DNA of 64,000 nt from Monodelphis domestica (Eukaryota > Chordata > Mammalia > Didelphimorphia > Didelphidae): positions 50,213,395 to 50,277,394 of the forward strand of contig NC_077235.1 in NCBI RefSeq assembly GCF_027887165.1. The letters are read 5' to 3'. Of the stretch, positions 34,800-45,495 are shown one piece after another. Below the pieces are notes generated by a model. The model saw only the letters and a list, made by a program, of their open reading frames with translations, was not told where the DNA came from and searched no databases. The translations under genes and the position numbers were made by a program. Each line of letters starts with the position of its first letter. Position 1 is the first letter of the stretch.

Positions 34800-36289
34800 A
34801 AAAGAAGTCTACTTGATCCTTTCTCATAGTTTCATCAGGGACAGCCTCAAAATGTGTAGACTTTTCATAAAAAATGTTTTGTTTTTCAAGATGAAGATGT
34901 ACGAAGATGGGCAAGGGTTTCTGCTGTCGTTTTCTTTTGCCGTAGTACTGCTGGAGGGAGTTGGGAAGATTTTTTTCCCTCCTTGAAGTATCTTGAAAGC
35001 CAGTGCCCAGTTATTATAATAACAATAAGCACAGGGAGATATTGTGTTCTCTGCATCTTTCACTCAATTGTGTCTCTGTAAAGATGTGGTCGGCTGCTGC
35101 ATATTATTTGCAAGAACATGCCTGTTCCCTTTTCATCTTTTCAACCAAGGCTACCCTTTGTGTGGGTAAGTCATTCTCATAAAGCTTTTATGGAGATGAG
35201 AAAGTAGGCAAATGGGTTGGGAGTTATTGGTGTCTTTCTGATCACATTCTTCCAGTGGTAATGCTATCTATGATTTCCTTTCCAAATGATTGGCTTGCTC
35301 CCCTCTGTCCTACACCTTGCACAATGCCTCTCAACTCCCTGAAAATCATGAGGCCTCCAGTTCAGACCTCTTCGTCTTCCGTGGCTACTTGGCCTGATCC
35401 AATTGTTTTTCCTCTCTGATGCCATTTCCATATTTTATTTCTTTATATTTTTGTCTTCACACTGTATCTTGTTATTACCTTAACCAAAACATTTCTGTAG
35501 AAGGAAAGGATCACCTGGGAGAAACTGCAGTATGTCTGGTCTCATTGAAGAGGGAGAGTCAAGTTAAGGGAGACAGGTGTAAGGGAAAGAATCTTTCCAG
35601 GGGCTGGGACGTGTTTCATTGTCTCTTTGGCCCATCCAGGTTGTAGCTTTTTATTTCTATTGCTTCTGTTTTCTCTTTAGGGGATGAGTGTGTGTGTGCC
35701 TGTGTGCGTATGTGTGTACACACACTTGATGGACAGAATTGAAATCATTCTGTTTACCTGTTAGCTTCTTCTCTAAGGGGGAGGACTATGATCTTCCCAT
35801 TGATGTGATCACCAATCTTTTGATGTTTTCTCCATTCGTACTTTGATATTTCCATAAATCTGTGATCTCTTTGATGTGGGAACTTCCTTCGGTGATGCAG
35901 ACTCACCCATGCCTTCTCATCCTCTGTCATTCTTAGCCATGTCTTCCCATAAAATCTCCACAGGGGGTCCTCCAGCTTCTGATATTATGTGCATATTAAT
36001 GGATCACACAAGCTAGACCTCCCTCCACCATATGTCTAACTTTCTTCCTTTTCTCTCTCCAGACATCCATCTTTCTGAAGACATCCTTTAAGGAGGAATC
36101 TTCCCTTGTTGGCGATGTGTTGTGTAGCCTTCTGAGTGACCCTCAACTTGAATTCCTCAGAAACTGTGGTGTCCCATGAATCCAGATTCCCTATAAATAG
36201 TGAGGGCCTCCAAGTGCTTCCTCATCTTTGGGGTAGATCTTATCCTGAAAGCACCAAGAAAACCCTATCAATACAGAATGGAGTGAGGT
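34800..36289. other. Unassigned DNA
   Basis: No gene was recognised. A (TG)-rich run lies near 35685-35725. The part at 35800-36270 has the texture of an old antisense interspersed repeat, but I could not place it. Confidence 0.45.
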
Positions 36290-36790
36290 CCATAATCGTT
36301 CCACCTATCAATCCACATAGGAAAAGCCAAGTGGATGAAGAATGACTATTGGTCAGACTGTGATATGCAGTTAAATGGACAACCCAAATAATTTGTCCGT
36401 TGTTACGCATATCTTGAATAGAAATTTCACAAAAACCATGAACTGGGCCCAGAAATGAATAGTACAGAACCAGGCTGGACTGTCTTTGGGAAATTGTACA
36501 GTTCTTTTAAAAAAAAAACCCTTAACTTCTGTCTTGGAGCCAATACTGTGTATTGGCTCCAAGGCAGAAGAGTGGTAAGGGCTAGGCAATGGGGGTCAAG
36601 TGACTTGCCCAGGGTCACACAGCTGGGAAGTATCTGAGGCCAGATTTGAACCTAGGACCTCCCGTCTCTAGGCCTGGCTCTCAACCCACTGAGCTACCCA
36701 GCTGCCCCCCTGTACAGTTCTTTAAGTAACCCAAAGACCTTCCTTGAAGCAAAGGTCAATCTTTAATCAAAAATTTGAAAACCCTCAATA
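36290..36790 (+). mobile_element. Ancient non-L1 LINE fragment, split by a SINE
   Basis: It has the same signature as the 18.4-kb copy: AAGTGGATGAAGAATG, then CAGGCTGGACTGTCTTTGGG, followed by AAATTGTACAGTTCTTT. A tailed SINE (36508-36710) interrupts it, and the reading resumes AAGTAACCCAAAGACC. It is heavily decayed. Confidence 0.5.
36508..36710 (-). mobile_element. tRNA-headed SINE, same family, inside a LINE fragment
   Basis: A perfect 13-base duplication, TGTACAGTTCTTT (36495-36507 and 36711-36723), proves insertion into the ancient LINE fragment. Confidence 0.92.
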
Positions 36791-36802
36791 TTCCGTGTAA
36801 TT

Positions 36803-36870
36803 CTCCAAGCATTTATTAAGTGCTTACCATACACCAGGAACTCTGATAGACACTAGAGATATGAAAAGTG
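36803..36870 (+). repeat. Old long dispersed repeat, fragment
   Basis: It contains AAGCATTTATTAAGTGCTTA followed by CCATACACCAGGAACTCTGA, the same 5' phrase as at 10.07 kb. Confidence 0.55.
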
Positions 36871-37299
36871 TGGAGAGGGAAAATTTGCCACACCTGAGCT
36901 ACATTCCCAGCATCCTTTTCAGTTACGTCCTCATTTTACGTAAGGATGCTTGGAAGATAAATTTAGCTGAGACCCACCCTGTGGGGCTCTTTTTCGGAGC
37001 TTGTGCTTCTGGTAAAGTGCTGCAGGTATGCATCTGGCTCTCTTTGCTCTGTTCTTTTGACTGAGAGAACCTTTTTTCCGTTCCCTCTCTTTTCATTTAT
37101 TATTAAAAATCCTACATATTTTTAAATACTAGGAGTATTTATTCATTTTTACTCCTACAAGAGAAAAACTCAACAGTCCTTGCTTTCAATGGGCTCATAG
37201 TCTACTCTGGGACGCAGTGCACGTTATTCTAGTAATGTCTGACTGCAAGTCATGGAATAGGCTGGCCCTCTTGATTGGTAGAAGAAAAATAGGATGTAG
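36871..37299. other. No recognisable feature
   Basis: Unique-looking, AT-richer towards 37100. Confidence 0.55.
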
Positions 37300-37582
37300 T
37301 GCATACTCCTTGCTCTGGCGCACTGGCTGTCTCCCTGTCTCTCTGTAAACCATCAGGCCTACTCTGGGAAGCCTTCCCTGACTACTCCAGGGACATGAGC
37401 CTTGGCCCTTCTGCTGTCCTTACTCAACCAAGCCTCCTCTGTATTGTTAGTGGGGTGCGTATTTGTGCATCTTCTATCCTCCCCTCTGGACCGTAAGGTA
37501 AGCTGGAAGGCAAAGACTGAGTCCTCTGTGTCTTCACGTCTCCTCCTACCCCAGTGGTGCTCAGGAAATATTTGTTGGCTGA
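37300..37582 (+). repeat. L2 LINE 3' end
   Basis: GGAAGCCTTCCCTGACTACT is followed by GCAAAGACTGAGTCCTCTGT and GCTCAGGAAATATTTGTTGG, the classic L2 end. Confidence 0.65.
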
Positions 37583-37829
37583 AGATTATTAGTTGTAAGG
37601 TAAGGAAGACATGAAAAGTGCTTTACCCATTTGTATTTCGGGAGTGTATCTGCTAGTGCGTTACTTTGATTTGCCTCAGAACTCCTGCCATCATAAGCTA
37701 ATTTCCTTTAGCTTTGGGAGTAGGAATTTTTGTCTTCATTTTTGGTTGTTTTTTGAGCCTAAGTACCACTTCCAGGTACATATATTTACATATAGATTAA
37801 CACCACAGTGCCCTAGTTAAGAACTCTGG

Positions 37830-38095
37830 GGTAGCTTGTAGCTCTGGTCAGAGGGCAGATCACTTAACCTCTACAGCTCTTGTCTCCTCAACCATAAAGT
37901 GGAAACAATAGTACTTCTGGAGGCTATGGACTATAGCAGGAAGCCAGATTTCCATTCCAAAGACTGGAGTTTAGCTTGGTGACCTTGGGCAAGTCACTTT
38001 AAGTCTCTTAGAATCCATTTTCTCTTATCAGCTGAAAGCATAAAACTTCATGCTCTCTAAGGGCCCTTTGAGATCTAAGTCCAATGATCCTTTTT
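37830..38095 (+). repeat. Two MIR-type SINE pieces
   Basis: GCAGATCACTTAACCTCTAC, then GTGACCTTGGGCAAGTCACT and CTAAGGGCCCTTTGAGATCT. Confidence 0.7.
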
Positions 38096-38214
38096 CTTCC
38101 ATATAACTGGAAAGCAAGATGGGGACCTTCCCCCGCCTGCCCCCAAGACTGGCTAGAAAGCTCTAGGTCCCTTCCAACCCTGAAATTCCATGAGTCTATA
38201 AAAATACACATTGT

Positions 38215-38330
38215 GGGCACTAAGTGCTGAAAGTTCCTTGAGGGCAGAGACTGGTTTATTTTGTTTCTGTATGCCCAGCAGCCTTGGCGCATAGTAGGTG
38301 CTGAATAAATACTGGCTGAAGAAAAAGATG
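38215..38330 (+). repeat. L2 LINE 3' end
   Basis: TTCCTTGAGGGCAGAGACTG, TATGCCCAGCAGCCTTGGCG and AGTAGGTGCTGAATAAATAC match the L2 terminus. Confidence 0.75.
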
Positions 38331-38887
38331 GACAAATACTCAGGACAATGTATTTGCAGAGAAACAACTAGCTCTGGAAGGGAAAAGGTTCAGGAGAACT
38401 CCCCGGGGATCTGCTAAATAATATTTGTGTCTGCTTCTTGTAAATTTGACATGCTTTGAAACCATCTGTCATGCAGTTCTTCGGAGAGGGCTAAGGGGTA
38501 TTTAAATCTATAAAAATGAATGTATTTTTGTACACACCCAAGTGGTGGTTTAATGAGTCCCTTTTGCACAGTGTCCAGGGAATTCTTTGAAATATGATTT
38601 TACCCAATGGTAAAGTAACATTTAAGATGGTTCCTAAAATGAGCATGTGGTGTGGAAGATGGCTTATGCACAGACTTCTAATGCATAGTCCAGAGAATCT
38701 CCTCCAATGGGATCTCGGCCCTAAGCATTGTGGGAATATGGCCTCTACTCAAGTACACATCATCTACACAGGAAATGAATGGAAGGGAATTGAATGGCAA
38801 TCATATGCATATATGCATGTTTATATGTGTATACATTTAATCAGCGTCCTCAGACATAGCGCTTCAATAGCAGCAGCATACAGAAGT
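38331..38887. other. No recognisable gene; AT-rich unique DNA
   Basis: CTAAATAATATTTG and TATTTAAATCTATAAAAATG near 38410-38520 could belong to a conserved non-coding element; there is no proof here. Confidence 0.4.
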
Positions 38888-39050
38888 GAGGAAAAGATTG
38901 GGTTTGAAGTAATGGAGCTGGATTCAAATCTTGACTCTTTTTTACTTACTATTACTGAGCCTCTAGGCAAGCTACTTTCTTCATAGGTAAAATGGGGGTA
39001 TTAGATCAAACACCCTTTATGCTTTAAATCCTTAGGTATTCCTGTGTCTG
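38888..39050 (+). repeat. MIR-type SINE
   Basis: GGAGCTGGATTCAAATCTTG and TCATAGGTAAAATGGGGGTA. Confidence 0.7.
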
Positions 39051-39139
39051 CTGTTATCTTTAAAGATGTCTCGAGGATAGTTCAAAAAAGGAAGGATGAC
39101 CAAATGATGGTAAAGTTTTCCAAATATTCAGATTCATAA

Positions 39140-39375
39140 AGGAAATTATGCTCTTTGCATTTAGCCCCTGAAAAACTATTCAATAAAGTCTCATCAGTGA
39201 AGTCTATAGCAATGTGAGAGATCAGCCTAACCATGCATCATGGAAATCCAAAGTGGATGAAAAATGTCAGTTACTTGGACAATGGGTCCAAAATTAAGAA
39301 GAAGAAATTGGGTTAGCTGGTATTTGGGAAATGGCACAGTGATTTTAATGATCCCCAAATGACTAGGAAATCACG
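39140..39375 (+). mobile_element. Ancient non-L1 LINE fragment
   Basis: It has CCAAAGTGGATGAAAAATGT, then TTAGCTGGTATTTGGGAAAT and TTTTAATGATCCCC, which align with the 36.3-kb and 18.4-kb fragments. The reading is KWMKNVSYLD and LVFGKWHSDFNDP with stops between. Confidence 0.5.
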
Positions 39376-39477
39376 AAGTAAGTGTAGAAAGGGAAATAGG
39401 AATCAGATTTGTGGAGAATACTTGGAAGAAGCTTTCGTATTTTCTCATACCTGACTCCCTTGCCTTCATGTTCACTA

Positions 39478-39685
39478 AGCATCGCTTTCATAGCATTAGA
39501 GCTAAGGCTGGAAAGGATCTGGGGGGCCATTTGTCCAAGCCTCATTTTACAGAGGAAGAAGTTGAGGCCCAGAGAGTTGAAGAGCCTTGCTCAAGATCAC
39601 ATGAATAAAATGCATCAGAAGTCAAATGGGAAAAGAGGGCTAGGCCCTCTGACTCCAGAGCAAGGGACCTTTCCACTAGAATTTG
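39478..39685 (-). repeat. MIR-type SINE
   Basis: TTTTACAGAGGAAGAAGTTG, GCTCAAGATCACATGAATAA and CTCTGACTCCAGAGCAAGGG. Confidence 0.8.
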
Positions 39686-39849
39686 GCCCCAGTATGCAGT
39701 CTCCATCTTCATCTCCTCTTTAAAAATCAGGACATTTGACCTTCTCCATTGTTCTCCTGTTCCCTCCCCATCTTTAAGATATCAGTGCTTGTGCTTTAGC
39801 AATCTTGTTGGCCAATTCTTTCAGTAACTTAGTAGCTAAATTTAGACTG

Positions 39850-39935
39850 GGAACGACTTGAGGGCAGGCACTATCTTTTGCCTCTTTTTGTATTCCCCAG
39901 CATTTAGCAGAGTGCCTAGCACCATGTTGGGATGT
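39850..39935 (+). repeat. L2 LINE 3' end fragment
   Basis: It has CTTGAGGGCAGGCACTATCT and ATTCCCCAGCATTTAGCAGA, then is cut off. Confidence 0.65.
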
Positions 39936-40147
39936 GTATAGAGCCAGCACTGGAGGAGCTGCTTTTCCCCCTCTTCCCAGCACCCAAGGGCATTTTTGCA
40001 TGCTACACCTTTCTGTCTAGCAGCCCAAAGAAAGCACTTTCCCCCTCACATCTCTCAGTAATAGGGGGCTCATAGACAGCTTGAATTTGCCCTCTGGGAC
40101 TCAAACTGGGAGAGAGTTTGCCAAACCTGGCCTAGCACATACTAGGT

Positions 40148-40395
40148 CAGTGAAGGCAAACCATTTAGAGACTGAGTGCCCAAACTGCAACCTTCATGCC
40201 TCATGTGAGCCCCTGCCTTACTCCAGACAGGTAGGGAGGAAGAGCTCTCATTGGTCTGATGGGCAGAGGGGCAAGTCATGGGAGAAGGACTTGAGGACAT
40301 GGGAGAAGCTTGAGGACAAGCACATGTGGAGAGGGGGAGGGGAGCATCCCCCTCCTGCATGCTCCAGCATGAGTGCCATAGGTTCACCAACATGG
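40148..40395 (+). mobile_element. Non-autonomous hAT transposon (family A), about 248 bp
   Basis: It starts CAGTGAAGGCAAACCATTTA and ends GTGCCATAGGTTCACCAACA, the same termini as the 28-kb copy with some decay. The flanks TACTAGGT and TACAAGTT match at 6 of 8 positions. The interior has the same G/A-rich GAGGGGGAGGGGAGC text. Confidence 0.75.
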
Positions 40396-40509
40396 TACAA
40401 GTTGCTTAAGAAATATTTCTCAAAAAAAAAAGAAATATTTCTCAACTAAATGCAGAAAGTCTCATTGCTAGAAATTTGGCCATAAGGTGGTAAAATTCAC
40501 AAAGTCAAA

Positions 40510-40940
40510 TGCTGTAGTAGGTGGAGTAGAACTTCCAGACTTAGTGCCTGGAAGATCTGACTTCAAATCCTGCTTCTGTCACTTACTAGTTGTGAGAACC
40601 CCGGCAACTCCCTAAATGTCTCTGAGTCAGTTTCTTCATCTGTAAAATCAGGATAATAATAGCAGGTTGTTGTGAGGACCAAATGAGATAATGTATGTCA
40701 AACACTTTGCAAACTTAATAGTGCTATAAAATGGCAGTAGTTATTATTATTACTAAGATTCTGGCTTTGACACTTCCAAGCTATATGACCAGGGGCAAGT
40801 TGCTTTATCTCTCTGAGACTCAGTTTCCTTATCTGCAAAATGAGGATAATAATATTTGTTGTATTTACCTTACAAGGGTATTGTGAGGATCAGATGAAAT
40901 CACAGACTTAACATATTATCTAAATGCCAGTTCTTTTTAG
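40510..40940 (+). repeat. Two MIR-type SINEs head to tail
   Basis: The first ends GTTGTTGTGAGGACCAAATG...TTATTATTATTAC near 40755. The second starts TCTGGCTTTGACACTTCCAA and ends ATTGTGAGGATCAGATGAAA. Confidence 0.85.
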
Positions 40941-41114
40941 GTGGGAGGATGGAGATCTGTATCACTGGATAGACTATCCATAGCACTGAAATCCCAAACA
41001 CTCCAAGTTACTTTCTATCAACTGCAGTACTGATAAAGATTGGAAAAGGATACTCTTTATGTCTTTAAGTCACTGATAAAAATGTTAACACTAGGTCAAG
41101 TACAGATTGTGAAG

Positions 41115-41310
41115 AACAGTAATATAGTAACAGCGTTAATAGAGTGCTTTATACTTTGCCAAATACTTTTCATCTATTATCTCGTCTGGGCCTCACAACA
41201 ACCCTGTGAAGTAAGCCGCACAAGTCCTTTTACGCCCATTTTACAAATGAGGACACTGAACACAAGAGAAGGGAAATCATTTGCCCAGGGTCATACAGCT
41301 GGCCTAGGTT
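41115..41310 (-). repeat. MIR, near full length
   Basis: CTCACAACAACCCTGTGAAG, TTTTACAAATGAGGACACTG and GCCCAGGGTCATACAGCTGG. Confidence 0.85.
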
Positions 41311-41924
41311 TCTTGTAGCCTCTCACTCTATTATTTTTCTGGATTGAGAGATGAGTAAGGAATTTCTCCCTCTACAACACACACATACATACACCTTTTT
41401 TTTAGCTCCTTTACTTTCTTTCCTCTCTTCTAGTGGCAACAGAGCACAATAGCCACAATTATTCTCTTTCTTTCAGGCCTACTCCTTCAGCCATCACCGC
41501 GTCATCTCCAAGCCCAGTCGCACTTTTAATGCAATATGCTGTCTTTCAGGGACACACATGAAATATTTGGCATGCATGTGGACACTCCTCTGATCCAGCC
41601 AGAGATATCCCTTGCAGAAGCAGGAGGAATTGTGACCTCCTCTGTTTTTCCACCATCACACAGACCAGACCAGTGGCTTAATCTCGTCTTTACAAATTTG
41701 AAGGATTTGTTCTCATTGTCCTTAGGGGCAGTGGTAGCAGCTTCTTGGCCATTCCGCTATCACCCATGTGGGTAGGAAATGACAAATGTCAAAGTAGAGT
41801 GACCCTGGAGACTCTCCAACCCCTTTCTTAATCTCTGCTATCTTTTTGGAATAAAGAGAACCAATTCCCTGCTGGGTTCCTTTCAAAATTCACATTGTCT
41901 CCTCAAATAAGGGTAGTGCTATGG
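41311..41924. other. No recognisable feature
   Basis: Unique-looking DNA leading into the purine tract. Confidence 0.55.
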
Positions 41925-42260
41925 GAGAGAGGAAGAAGGGAAGAAAAGAAAGAAGGAAAGGAAATGAAAGGAAGGAAGCAAGAAAGAAAGAGAGAAAGGA
42001 AGGAACAAAGAAAGAAAGAGAGAAAGAGGAGAGAAAGGAAGCAAGAAAGAAAGAGAGGAAAAGGAACAAGAAACAAAAAAGAAAGAGGAAGAAAGAAAGG
42101 AAGCAAACAAGAAAGAAAGAGTAAAAGGAAGGAAGGAAAGAAGGCAGGCAGGAAGGAAGGAAATGAGAGAGAGAGAGAAAGAAGACAGAAAAGAGAAAGA
42201 AGAAAGGAAGAGAAAAATAAGAAAAAGGAAGATCAAGAAAGGAAGGAAATAGAGAGCAAA
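41925..42260. repeat. Purine-rich tract, imperfect (GAAA)/(GGAA)
   Basis: About 335 bases contain almost no pyrimidines. AAAGAAAGAGAGAAAGGAAG-type units are mixed with short GCAA breaks. Confidence 0.95.
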
Positions 42261-42469
42261 ATCATTCACATTTTTCAGGTTTTTAGTAACTACAGCTAAT
42301 ACTCTCAGAGGCCACATTCTGAGTCCAAAGACTTGTTGGATGTAATCTGAGTGTAAGTTTATAGATGTCTTAGCCCCAATAGAAATCTTTTTATATGCAA
42401 GGGCGCCCCAAACTAGTATCAGAGCTGGCCATTACTTCCCACCTGTGCTCCATTTTGAAGTCCTTGATA

Positions 42470-42670
42470 TTTAGAGCTGCAAAGGAATTTAGAAATCACG
42501 GGGCCAGCCTCTTGCTCTAGCAGATTAGAAAGGAAGAAAGGACTTGCTTATGGGGCCACCACAGGCAATGGGTAAGGCCTGGGAAAGGGAAGCCCTTTGT
42601 CGGATGCCAGGGAGAGGCAGAGCTGGGCCTCTGGCCTCTAGATCCAGGGCTTTTTCCACTAGAATGCAGA
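42470..42670 (-). repeat. MIR-like SINE, decayed
   Basis: TATTTAGAGCTGCAAAGGAA and GGCCTCTAGATCCAGGGCTT. Confidence 0.5.
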
Positions 42671-42954
42671 ATGCTCGGCTCCCAAGCCCAGGGTGCTTTC
42701 CCAGGTACTATTTTGTAGCTCAGCCTGTTTTTCCGTTTTACACTCCAAAGAAAAACAGGTTTGGGGGATATCAAAGGAGTGGCCTTTAGCTTCTCAGAGA
42801 GCGGGCGAAAGCTTTTCTCTGCTTCCAAATGAGTTTTAAGATGATTATAACCTACAGTACTGAGAATGCCATTGGTAATTAAGTGTTCTATGCAATCTCT
42901 GGCCACAAAGGGCCTGAAGCTCAGAGTCGTGGTTTGTTCTCATGTGAGAAGAAG

Positions 42955-43130
42955 CAATATGGCCTAGTGACAAAGAGCCCTGATTTCAAAGGCAAAGAAC
43001 ATGGATTCGAATCTCAGCTTTGCTACTGACTACCTGTGTGATCTTCAGTAACTCTTTCCTCCTTTGACTCAGTTTACTCCTCTGCAAAATCTAGGAGTTT
43101 ATGGCTATACACTTCTAAGTCTGTAAAATA
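42955..43130 (+). repeat. MIR-type SINE
   Basis: AACATGGATTCGAATCTCAG and TTTGACTCAGTTTACTCCTC. Confidence 0.8.
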
Positions 43131-43404
43131 AATGCCTTGGGAGAATAGCCTATAAATGTGATCACTGCCCTAGCCTTGGCCTATGGGGTGGGCAGACAGC
43201 CTCAGTCACCTTCTGGGGTCTTTCATAGGCTTCGTATTTCTGTAATCAAAGACGAAAGAAAGTTAAGTTTGGGGAGAAGCATCTTTTTCTTGCTTTTTTT
43301 CTGTGTGTATTTCCTACCAGCAGGATGGGATGGTGAACAGAAAAGAAATCGATGATGGACAAATAGATAGATAACGTATATACTCATAAAAATGAATGCT
43401 TCAC

Positions 43405-43830
43405 TAGGGCAGCCTAGTAGAATGAAAAGGACACTTGTCTAGAAGTTAAGTCCACCTGTCATTCCTTCTTTATGTGTAAAATGGGGCTAAGAATAGTGGC
43501 GACCTCATGGGCTTGTCATGAGGATCAAATGAGATAACATTTCTGAAGCCCTTTGCAAACCTTAAAGAGCTATGTATGAATGCTGGTTGTTATGGCTGTT
43601 ATTATCCTTGGCTCTTCCCTCTTCCTCACTCCTCATAGCCACTCAGTTGCAAAGTGCCCCCATAACATCTGCCAGGAACTCTCCTTCTCTAGTCCAACCG
43701 CTTCCATTTATAGATGGGAAGAATGAGAGGCAGAGAGTTGCCTGAGCTCCGCCAGTGAGGGCAGATTTGAATCCAGATCCTTTGACTGCAGACCCAGTCT
43801 TTCCATGACAATGCATTTCTCCATTTCTCC
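43405..43830. repeat. Two MIR-type SINEs, sense then antisense
   Basis: 43405-43610 has GTCATGAGGATCAAATGAGA. 43665-43830 has GCAGATTTGAATCCAGATCC. Confidence 0.75.
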
Positions 43831-44304
43831 AAGGACACCCTCCATAAAGGTTTCTTTTACCTGTCAGTTTGGAATGTGTCGAATAAAAGTTTAGTTGCAC
43901 AAAAGGCTATTCAAGTTGCCCATTTCTTATGTTGTAATGGATAGTAAGTGTTTGCACACAAACCAGGCAGCCTGTGGGCCACCCAAGCCTTTGTAGGTAT
44001 TACTAAAGAAAATGAGAATATATAAATATTCATTTGCATTCTTCAGTGGATTTGTGGTCCAGGATGGCTTGGGTATTTCCCTAGTAAGTAAACATCCAGG
44101 CTATGTGATTGTCCCTATTTTCTGGTGGACCTTCCTCAGAGGAGCTACCCAACGTTTTGGAGGCCTCTCCTTGGGTCTTATTTTTTATCCTTCCTGAGTA
44201 CCAACTTGGGCTGTCCATCTCTTCTTCCTTCCATTCATTACATGACCCACTCATCTTTTTCTGATCTTATATTTCCTGAATAATATACGTTAGGCAACTT
44301 CTTA
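43831..44304. other. No recognisable feature
   Basis: Unique-looking DNA up to the target duplication of the LTR element. Confidence 0.55.
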
Positions 44305-44308
44305 CACT

Positions 44309-44647
44309 TGTAAAAGTGGACTTGAACTCTGGACTTCAATCCCCACAATTCTTTGATCCACTTCCCCAGGATGCTTTGTAATCTCACCTGGGCTGAGATC
44401 GAGAAGGGGTTTAACCTGATTGCAAAGGCTTTTGTGGGCTCTTTTTGGACTTCCGTTTTGGAGCAGAGGCATCTCTTCCATGATGTAAGGTTATCTTGTC
44501 TAGGCCTCTGGCCTAGGCACATGACTTTTCTTACTTGTATATTCTTAAATCCTTAATCTTGAATAAACCTCATAAAAATATAATACTCCTTGCAGAGAGA
44601 AACTAATTTCTACCTGCCTCAGTCTCCCCTAAATTTTAATCTTTACA
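44309..44647 (+). repeat. Left LTR of the LTR element
   Basis: It is 339 bases long, from TG to CA, and matches the right LTR almost base for base. An AATAAA signal lies near 44561. Its open frame is just LTR sequence and encodes nothing recognisable. Confidence 0.9.
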
Positions 44648-45294
44648 GTTGGCGTAACCACTTCGGGAAAATAAAATATCTCAATCTTCTGATTCTTTTC
44701 TGATCTTTAGTTAATCTTTAATAGCTAGTGCCTAGAAATTTTTTTTTATCCACGGTTCTCTGGCCGAATTGTTTTTTTTTTACCCTGGCAAAGCTGCTGC
44801 TTGTTCCAGCCATTAGCTAGCTCCCCCACCCGGTTCTGCGGGCATTCAGCCCCCGATCCAGACCTGTTCACAGATTGCAGCTCACCTGCCCACCCTGGTT
44901 GTCCACTCCGGCTCCCGGCTGCTTCCTGCCTGCAGCCCCCGATCCTGACCTCTCTCCTTCCTCACCTGGTCCCGACTCTGGCTCCTACTCCTGGCCTCTC
45001 ACCTGGTGCCTGATCTCCTGGCCCTGCCTGCCTGTTTCTGCGCCCCAGACCCACGAGCACAACCCCAGCCGGCTCATCACCCAGATCCTTGGAGCAGATC
45101 ACTCAGGACTCATTTCTACCAGCTGGTAACTATTGGCCACGTGGGTGGATGGTAGCAGGGGAGAGAGAAAAAAGGGAGAGGTGAAGAAACAGATTTTTCA
45201 AGCAGAAACTTAAAAAGCAATGGGCTATTTAAAAGGATAGCTTTTGACTGTTCTGGTAATAGCATTGATTTCACCTGTGTGCAACTTTAACTTT

Positions 45295-45495
45295 GAAGGG
45301 GCAAATGGGCTGCTCAGTGAACTGGGAGCCAGGCCCAGAGACGGGAGGTCTCTAGTTAAGATCTGGCCTCAGATACTTCATGGCCGAGTGGCCCTGGATG
45401 GATCCCTTAACCCCCATTGCCTAGCCCTTACCAATCTGCCTTTTGACAATAGGCATCTAAATGGATAATTAAAAACAACAAACAAAAAAAAAACC
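45295..45495 (+). mobile_element. tRNA-headed SINE inside the LTR element
   Basis: GGGCTGCTCAGTGAACTGGG, GGCCTCAGATACTTCATGGC and TTGCCTAGCCCTTACC, then an A-rich end. The flanks share AACTTTAA. It postdates the LTR element. Confidence 0.75.

Noticed and set aside
41925-42130. Regularly spaced repeats as a CRISPR array
   Set aside because: Simple purine repeats without unique spacers; the host is a mammal.
41895-42317. Lys/Glu/Arg-rich 134-codon frame and its Phe/Leu/Ser antisense
   Set aside because: Artefact of the purine tract.
44801-45129. Pro/Ser-rich frames as a gag-like protein
   Set aside because: No gag motif is visible; the composition follows a C-rich leader.
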